Shown one piece after another: positions 5,178-9,076 of a stretch of 9,076 nt of DNA. Every line of letters starts with the position of its first letter. Position 1 is the stretch's first letter. The position numbers and the translations under genes were made by a program. The stretch covers positions 1 through 9,076 of the forward strand of contig JBDLPS010000112.1 in NCBI GenBank assembly GCA_039800965.1, given 5' to 3'. The DNA is from ZC4RG30 sp039800965. GTDB taxonomy: Bacteria; Pseudomonadota; Gammaproteobacteria; Steroidobacterales; Steroidobacteraceae. Under the pieces are notes generated by a model. That model saw only the letters and a list, made by a program, of their open reading frames with translations, did not search any database and was not told the DNA's origin.

Positions 5178-7880
5178 ATGCCCAGCGCGTCGTTCGTCAT
5201 CCGCTTGTTGCTGGCGTGTGTGCTGATGGGTGCGGTGGACGGGCGTGCCGCTGCGCCTGTTGCCAAAGGCTGTCCCGTGCCCCGCGCGGGCGATGCCCGG
5301 CCCTGGCTCAATACCGCGTATACGCCCGAATGCCGGGCGCAGCACGTGCTCGCCAGCTTCAAGTCGCTCGATGAAAAACTCGCGGTGCTGACGGCGGGCT
5401 TCGGTGCGGGCGACAAGTGGCTTGCGGACCGCGGCCTGCCTGTCTTGTCCGGCGGCGACGGGCCCTCGGGTATCCGCGGCGGGGGCCCGGCTGTCACGTC
5501 GTTTCCTGCGCCGATCGGCATGGCGGCCAGCTTCGATCGCGACACCGCGGCCCTGTATGGATCCACGCTCGGTGGAGAGGCCTACGATTATGGCTGGAAC
5601 AGTCTGGGTGGTCCTGCGCTTGACGTCGCGCGTGTCTGGAACTTCGGGCGCGTGCCTGAAAGTCTGGGGGAGGATCCTTTCCTGATTGGTGAGTTGGCTG
5701 GGGCCGAGGTCCGTGCCATGCAGCAGCGACACGTCGTGTCCATGCCCAAGCATTTCGCCATCTATACGCAGGAGCAGGGGCGGGCGGGTGATCACCCCTT
5801 GCGTACGCAACCCGCCGTGGATGCTCGTGTATCCGAGCGTGTCATGCGTGAGATCTATCTGCCGGGCTTCGAGGCAGCCGTGAAGGAAGGTCGCGCGGGT
5901 CGCGTCATGTGCGCGTTTCCGAGGGTCAATGGCATCTACGCCTGCGAGCACCCGCAGCTGCTGGGCATCCTGAAGAACGAGTGGGGGTTCGACGGACTCG
6001 TTGTGCCCGATTTCCCCGATGCGCAGCGGAGCATCGTCGCCGCCGTGAACGCCGGGCTGGACAGTGGCCTGTTCGTATCAACGCCGCCGTCTGGCGACAC
6101 CGGTTCCTCCCTTGCCACTGCGACAGACAACAGTTTCAACGGGGAAAACCTGCGCACGGCAGTCGCCCAGGGCAAGGTCACGATATCGCGCATCGACGAC
6201 CTGATCCTGCGGCGACTGGTGCCGCAGTTCCGTGTCGGGGCCTTCGATGCGCCGGCTCGGCGCGTGGCGCCTGAAGTGAGTACCCCACAGCGACGGGAAA
6301 TTGCGGCTGATCTCGTCGCCCGCGGTTCCGTCCTGCTGAAGAACGAGCGTTCCGTGCTGCCGCTGGCTCCCGGCTTGAAGCGCATCGCCGTGATCGGGCA
6401 TCAGGCCGGCGCGCAGGCCGTGGTCGCCGAGGTCGGGTCCGCCCACGTGAATCCCTTGCACCTTGCTCCGGTACTGCCGGCATTGCGTGCCCGAGCGGGA
6501 GAGGGGGTGGACGTCCTGTATGCGCCCGGCACGCTCGGGCTCGACAGGCTGCCGCTGTTGCCCGCCGGGATGGTCACCTCGCCGGACGGAAACGGCGCGG
6601 GTTTCAAGGCCGAGTACGTCGCCAACGCCAACCTTGATTTCACGTCCCAGCCTTTCCTCGTGCGCCAGGAGGCGGCGGTCAACATCGCCGAAATTCCGCG
6701 CATCGCCGACCTTCCCGCAAACCGGCGCTGGTCCGTGCGCTGGACCGGGCGGTTCACGGCCGTCGAGGGCGGTATCCAGCATTTCACCTTGAATGGCTCG
6801 GGTACTGCGCGCCTTTATGCCGATGAACGTCTGGTAGGGCATTTCGAGAACACCGACTTTGGCGACACGGTCTGGGCGAACCTGCCGCTGCGCGCGGGAC
6901 AGTCTTTGCAGTTGCGCGTGGAGTGGACGCCACGCGTCACCTTCCGCCAGGCCGCGGTCGACGATTACGGCACCACCTTGGGCCCTGTGATCCGTCTCGG
7001 TTGGGCCGCGCCGCACCACCTGGTCGACGAGGCGGTATCGGTGGCGAAGAGCGCCGACGTCGCGGTTGTCTTTGTGGGGCATCGCGTCGGCGAAGGCATG
7101 GATCGGCAATCGCTCGCCTTGCCCAACGATCAGGATGCCTTGATCGAGGCAGTGGCTGCTGCGAACCCGAACACGGTCGTCGTGCTGCAGACGGGAGGCG
7201 CGGTGACCATGCCTTGGATCGACCGTGTCGCGGCGGTGCTGGAGATGTGGTTGCCCGGTGATGCTTTCGGTCCGGCAGCCGCCCGACTGTTGTTCGGTGA
7301 TGCCGAACCCGCCGGTCGACTGCCGCTGACTTTTCCGCGTGACGAAGGCCAGGGTCCCGGCCGTACGCGCGAAACCTATCCGGGCCGCGCGCATCCCGCG
7401 ACCGGTGCGCTCGATACTGTTCATCTCAGCGAAGGGCTTGAGGTCGGCTATCGATGGTGGGATGCCAGGGGCGAGGCGCCGCTCTTTCCCTTCGGCCATG
7501 GCTTGTCGTATTCGACCTTCACCATGCATCGGGAATCCGTCCGCGGTACGCGTGATGGTGGCGCGCTGGTCGGCGTGCGGGTCAGCAATACCGGGGCCCG
7601 CCGCGGTGCCGAGGTCGTCCAGATCTACGTCGGCTTTCCCGGCGCGGCAGCCGAACCGCCCCATCAGTTGAAAGGCGTGGCCAAGGTCGTCCTCGCGCCG
7701 GGGGAGTCACGTCTGGTGTCCGTCCGGCTGCAGCCCAGGGCATTCCAGTACTGGGATGACGTTCGCCGCAACTGGTCGCAGGCCGAGGGCGTGTATCGTA
7801 TTTACGTAGGGCGCTCGTCGCGGGAGCTGGATGAGCCGCTGTCGTTCACGCCCCGTGGGCGTTGGACGATCGTGCGCTAG
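5178..7880 (+). CDS. Secreted glycoside hydrolase family 3 beta-glucosidase-type enzyme with PA14 insert
   Basis: The protein has 900 residues. An N-terminal signal peptide (about 1-26, ending GRAAA) sends it out of the cytoplasm. The GH3 barrel follows, with GDGPSGIRGG, NFGRVPESLGEDPF, the substrate-binding Lys191-His192 in MPKHFAIYTQEQGR, and GFDGLVVPDF, where Asp278 is the expected nucleophile. The alpha/beta sandwich domain starts near 370 (GSVLLKNERSVLPL) and is split by a PA14 domain at about 474-600 (FKAEY to VEWTP). PA14 inserts in known GH3 enzymes sit near the active site and influence chain-length preference. The sandwich resumes with VVFVGHRVGEGMDRQSLALP, in which Glu639 is the likely acid/base. 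A fibronectin III-like domain closes the protein at about 795-885. It probably removes terminal sugars, often beta-glucose, from oligosaccharides or glycosides, but linkage and sugar are not fixed by these motifs. ATG at 5178 was chosen because the signal peptide begins there; its only nearby purine run, GGAG, is about 11 bases upstream and weak. The longer frame from 5079 adds no recognisable feature. Confidence 0.92.
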   Translation: MPSASFVIRLLLACVLMGAVDGRAAAPVAKGCPVPRAGDARPWLNTAYTPECRAQHVLASFKSLDEKLAVLTAGFGAGDKWLADRGLPVLSGGDGPSGIRGGGPAVTSFPAPIGMAASFDRDTAALYGSTLGGEAYDYGWNSLGGPALDVARVWNFGRVPESLGEDPFLIGELAGAEVRAMQQRHVVSMPKHFAIYTQEQGRAGDHPLRTQPAVDARVSERVMREIYLPGFEAAVKEGRAGRVMCAFPRVNGIYACEHPQLLGILKNEWGFDGLVVPDFPDAQRSIVAAVNAGLDSGLFVSTPPSGDTGSSLATATDNSFNGENLRTAVAQGKVTISRIDDLILRRLVPQFRVGAFDAPARRVAPEVSTPQRREIAADLVARGSVLLKNERSVLPLAPGLKRIAVIGHQAGAQAVVAEVGSAHVNPLHLAPVLPALRARAGEGVDVLYAPGTLGLDRLPLLPAGMVTSPDGNGAGFKAEYVANANLDFTSQPFLVRQEAAVNIAEIPRIADLPANRRWSVRWTGRFTAVEGGIQHFTLNGSGTARLYADERLVGHFENTDFGDTVWANLPLRAGQSLQLRVEWTPRVTFRQAAVDDYGTTLGPVIRLGWAAPHHLVDEAVSVAKSADVAVVFVGHRVGEGMDRQSLALPNDQDALIEAVAAANPNTVVVLQTGGAVTMPWIDRVAAVLEMWLPGDAFGPAAARLLFGDAEPAGRLPLTFPRDEGQGPGRTRETYPGRAHPATGALDTVHLSEGLEVGYRWWDARGEAPLFPFGHGLSYSTFTMHRESVRGTRDGGALVGVRVSNTGARRGAEVVQIYVGFPGAAAEPPHQLKGVAKVVLAPGESRLVSVRLQPRAFQYWDDVRRNWSQAEGVYRIYVGRSSRELDEPLSFTPRGRWTIVR

Positions 7881-7895
7881 CGAGGCCGTCCCTCG
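7881..7895 (+). terminator. Weak hairpin after the GH3 gene
   Basis: CGAGG and CCTCG form a 5-bp stem with a 5-base loop directly after the stop codon of the GH3 gene. No T-run follows; the first one (CTTTTA, 7919-7924) is over 20 bases further on. It could mark a transcript 3' end but does not meet the usual form of an intrinsic terminator. Confidence 0.2.
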
Positions 7896-7980
7896 GCGCG
7901 GCTTCGTCAGCGACGTTGCTTTTATGCGACATACGGGGTTGCGGCCCTCTGTCCGGGCCTGCCAAAGTGGAAATTAAATC

Positions 7981-7999
7981 CAATAAAAACAGGCTATTG
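7981..7999. repeat. Inverted repeat CAATA-N9-TATTG in the spacer before the receptor gene
   Basis: CAATA (7981-7985) and TATTG (7995-7999) are exact reverse complements across 9 bases, in an AT-rich stretch unlike the flanking coding DNA. The geometry would suit a dimeric regulator operator about 60 bases upstream of the candidate promoter's -10 box. The arms are short, so chance is a fair alternative in AT-rich sequence. Confidence 0.3.
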
Positions 8000-8031
8000 T
8001 GATCTCAAAGACCCATTTCGAGCATTGTTTT

Positions 8032-8060
8032 TTGGAAGTCCGTCACATTCCGGTTAACCT
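8032..8060 (+). promoter_or_regulatory. Candidate promoter of the TonB-dependent receptor gene
   Basis: TTGGAA (8032-8037, 4 of 6 to the sigma-70 -35 box) is followed after exactly 17 bases by TAACCT (8055-8060, 3 of 6 to the -10 box). The -10 overlaps the perfect 8-base palindrome GGTTAACC (8052-8059), a natural place for a repressor. Initiation near 8067 would give a leader of roughly 75 bases that begins with the hairpin at 8069. TAAACT at 8060-8065 is an alternative -10 but lacks a well-spaced -35. The boxes are weak, so this is tentative. Confidence 0.28.
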
Positions 8061-8068
8061 AAACTCAT

Positions 8069-8094
8069 AAAAAGGCGGATTTTTTGCCTTTTTT
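8069..8094 (+). terminator. Terminator-like hairpin upstream of the receptor gene
   Basis: AAAAAGGC (8069-8076) pairs with GCCTTTTT (8086-8093) around a 9-base loop (GGATTTTTT), and the right arm runs into a T-rich tract up to 8100. This has the outline of an intrinsic terminator, although the stem has only three G-C pairs. It lies 189 bases after the GH3 stop and about 50 bases before the receptor start codon. It could therefore end the GH3 transcript, or act as an attenuator or stability element in the receptor leader. Its position at the predicted transcript start also allows a 5'-end stem-loop that protects the mRNA. Confidence 0.4.
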
Positions 8095-8127
8095 CCTTTT
8101 GTGTTTTCCATCTCATAGAGACCTATT

Positions 8128-8133
8128 GGGAGG
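8128..8133 (+). promoter_or_regulatory. Ribosome binding site of the TonB-dependent receptor gene
   Basis: GGGAGG stands 10 bases before ATG 8144, slightly further than optimal. The signal peptide starts immediately at this ATG, supporting the pair. Confidence 0.6.
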
Positions 8134-8143
8134 CTTGCGCCAC

Positions 8144-9076
8144 ATGTCCCGTCGTCACAACTTCCTCGTTCCTTTCGCGCTGTCGGCCATCGCGCTGACT
8201 GCCGGTTCCATGTCTGCCTATGCGCAGACCGCTGAAGGCTCCCTCTACGGCAAGGGCAAGCCGGGCAGCCAGGTCACTGTTTCGAACCCGGATACCGGTG
8301 CCTCGCGCTCGGTCACCGTGGACAGCGCCGGCAACTTCCAGGTCTCGCGTCTTGCCCCGGGCAAGTACACCGTCAAGGTCGACGGCAATTCGATCGACGT
8401 CTTCGTGACGATCGGCACCGGCACCTTCGTCGAAAAGGCCGATTCCCTGCAGACGGTCGAGATCGGTTCGCGCCGCACCGGTGTGATCGACTTCTCGAGC
8501 ACGGAAACCAATGCCGCCTTCACGCAGTCCGAAGTGCAGGCCCTGCCGGTCCCGCTCGACGTGACCGCGGTGGCCATGCTGGCGCCGACCGTCGTCAAGG
8601 GCGACGCGGGCCTCGGCAACCTGCCTTCCTTCGGTGGTTCGTCGGTCCTCGAGAACGGCTATTACATCAACGGCTTTGACGTCACGAACATCCGCAACTT
8701 CGGGTCCTACGCGAACCTGCCTTTCGAGGCGATCTCGCAGGAGCAGGTCAAGTCGGGCGGCTACGGTGCTGAGTACGGCCGTTCGCTCGGTGGCGTGATC
8801 AGCATCGCGACCAAGCGCGGCACCAACGAATGGAAGGGCGGGCTGTCCGCGTCCGTCCAGCCGTCCAGCCTGCAGACGAAGGGCCACAACCTGGTCGACA
8901 AGCAGCCTGATTTCGCCGGCAACTACTTCCTGTTCGGCAAGGACAACACGGCTGACAGCAAGAACTACACCGCCTACCTCGGTGGCCCGGTCATCAAGGA
9001 CAAACTCTTCGTCTTCGCCCTCATCGAGAAGCCGGACGAGCGTTCGGATACCTTTGGCAAGACACAGAGCCACACC
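8144..9076 (+). CDS. Oar-like TonB-dependent receptor with carboxypeptidase-regulatory-like domain (3' partial)
   Basis: The first 311 residues are in the window and the frame is open at the right edge; full receptors of this group usually run to about 900-1100 residues. Residues 1-27 are a signal peptide ending AYA before QTAEG. Residues 30-98 are a carboxypeptidase-regulatory-like beta-sandwich (GSQVTVSNPDTGASRSVTV, then GNFQVSRLAPGKYTVKV). LQTVEIG at 102-108 is a plausible TonB-box equivalent. The plug follows, with TETNAAFTQSEVQALPV, a LENGYYINGFDVTNIRNFG segment and the conserved SGGYGAEYGRSLGGVISIATKRGTNEWKG, after which the first strands of the outer-membrane barrel begin (AYLGGPVIKDKLFVFALIE). 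The receptor binds a ligand outside the cell and imports it with energy from TonB-ExbBD. The substrate cannot be told from this part. The neighbouring secreted GH3 enzyme makes a sugar or glycoside possible. Codon choice is more strongly C/G-ending than in the other genes, as in highly expressed proteins. Confidence 0.92.
   Translation, partial: MSRRHNFLVPFALSAIALTAGSMSAYAQTAEGSLYGKGKPGSQVTVSNPDTGASRSVTVDSAGNFQVSRLAPGKYTVKVDGNSIDVFVTIGTGTFVEKADSLQTVEIGSRRTGVIDFSSTETNAAFTQSEVQALPVPLDVTAVAMLAPTVVKGDAGLGNLPSFGGSSVLENGYYINGFDVTNIRNFGSYANLPFEAISQEQVKSGGYGAEYGRSLGGVISIATKRGTNEWKGGLSASVQPSSLQTKGHNLVDKQPDFAGNYFLFGKDNTADSKNYTAYLGGPVIKDKLFVFALIEKPDERSDTFGKTQSHT

Noticed and set aside
6078..7664. A 528-residue open frame on the minus strand
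   Set aside because: It is antisense to the GH3 gene, whose catalytic residues and PA14 and fibronectin-like domains are unambiguous. The opposite frame has no start signal and no family features.
7998..8047. TGTGA (7998) and TCACA (8043) as a CRP/Clp-type site
   Set aside because: The two half-sites are 40 bases apart, not the 6 needed for one dimer site, and each lacks a partner at the right distance.
8123..9073. A 316-residue open frame on the minus strand
   Set aside because: It lies opposite the receptor gene and arises from that gene's strong codon bias. Its protein is rich in Asp, Arg, Val and Leu with no recognisable fold, while the plus strand shows a signal peptide, regulatory domain and TonB plug.
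1..9076. Mobile element, CRISPR, toxin-antitoxin or defence system
   Set aside because: No transposase, integrase, terminal inverted repeats, spaced direct repeats, nuclease or paired small toxin-antitoxin genes could be seen on either strand.

Overview
The window looks like the chromosome of a high-GC gammaproteobacterium, most likely in or near the Xanthomonadales (Lysobacteraceae/Rhodanobacteraceae). This is inference. It rests on the strong G/C bias at third codon positions, the Oar-like TonB-dependent receptor with an N-terminal carboxypeptidase-regulatory-like domain, and the secreted GH3 enzyme with a PA14 insert beside it. I see no tRNA, rRNA, CRISPR array, insertion sequence or phage gene.

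Layout. (1) Positions 2-1144 (+) carry the 3' part of an unrecognised single-pass membrane protein with Ala-rich helices. After 19 bases comes a secreted DUF6152-type protein (1164-2219, +), probably in the same transcript. (2) Converging on it with only 6 bases between stop codons is a leftward two-gene operon: a YghU-type glutathione S-transferase (3649-2786) followed after 5 bases by a DUF3228 protein (2780-2226). (3) Divergent from the GST, across 71 bases, is a CynX/NimT-type MFS transporter (3721-4872, +). (4) Converging on the transporter is a 56-residue single-pass membrane ORF (5052-4882, -), preceded by an overlapping 13-codon minicistron that has its own Shine-Dalgarno sequence. (5) Rightward from 5178 is a 900-residue secreted GH3 beta-glucosidase-type enzyme with a PA14 insert. 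A 263-base spacer follows, its right-hand part AT-rich, and then the first 311 residues of an Oar-like TonB-dependent receptor that runs off the right edge.

How the parts may work together. The GH3 enzyme and the TonB receptor fit a pattern of extracytoplasmic sugar or glycoside breakdown plus outer-membrane uptake, but the receptor substrate cannot be read from the visible part. The GST/DUF3228 pair looks like a cytoplasmic thiol or detoxification unit, with the transporter possibly sharing its divergent control region. The spacer before the receptor holds three symmetric elements (a CAATA/TATTG inverted repeat, a GGTTAACC palindrome and a hairpin running into T's) and is the most regulation-dense stretch.

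I find no clear case for a new defence or mobile system. The least explained items are the unknown membrane protein at the left edge, the small membrane ORF with its overlapping minicistron, and the structured leader before the receptor.
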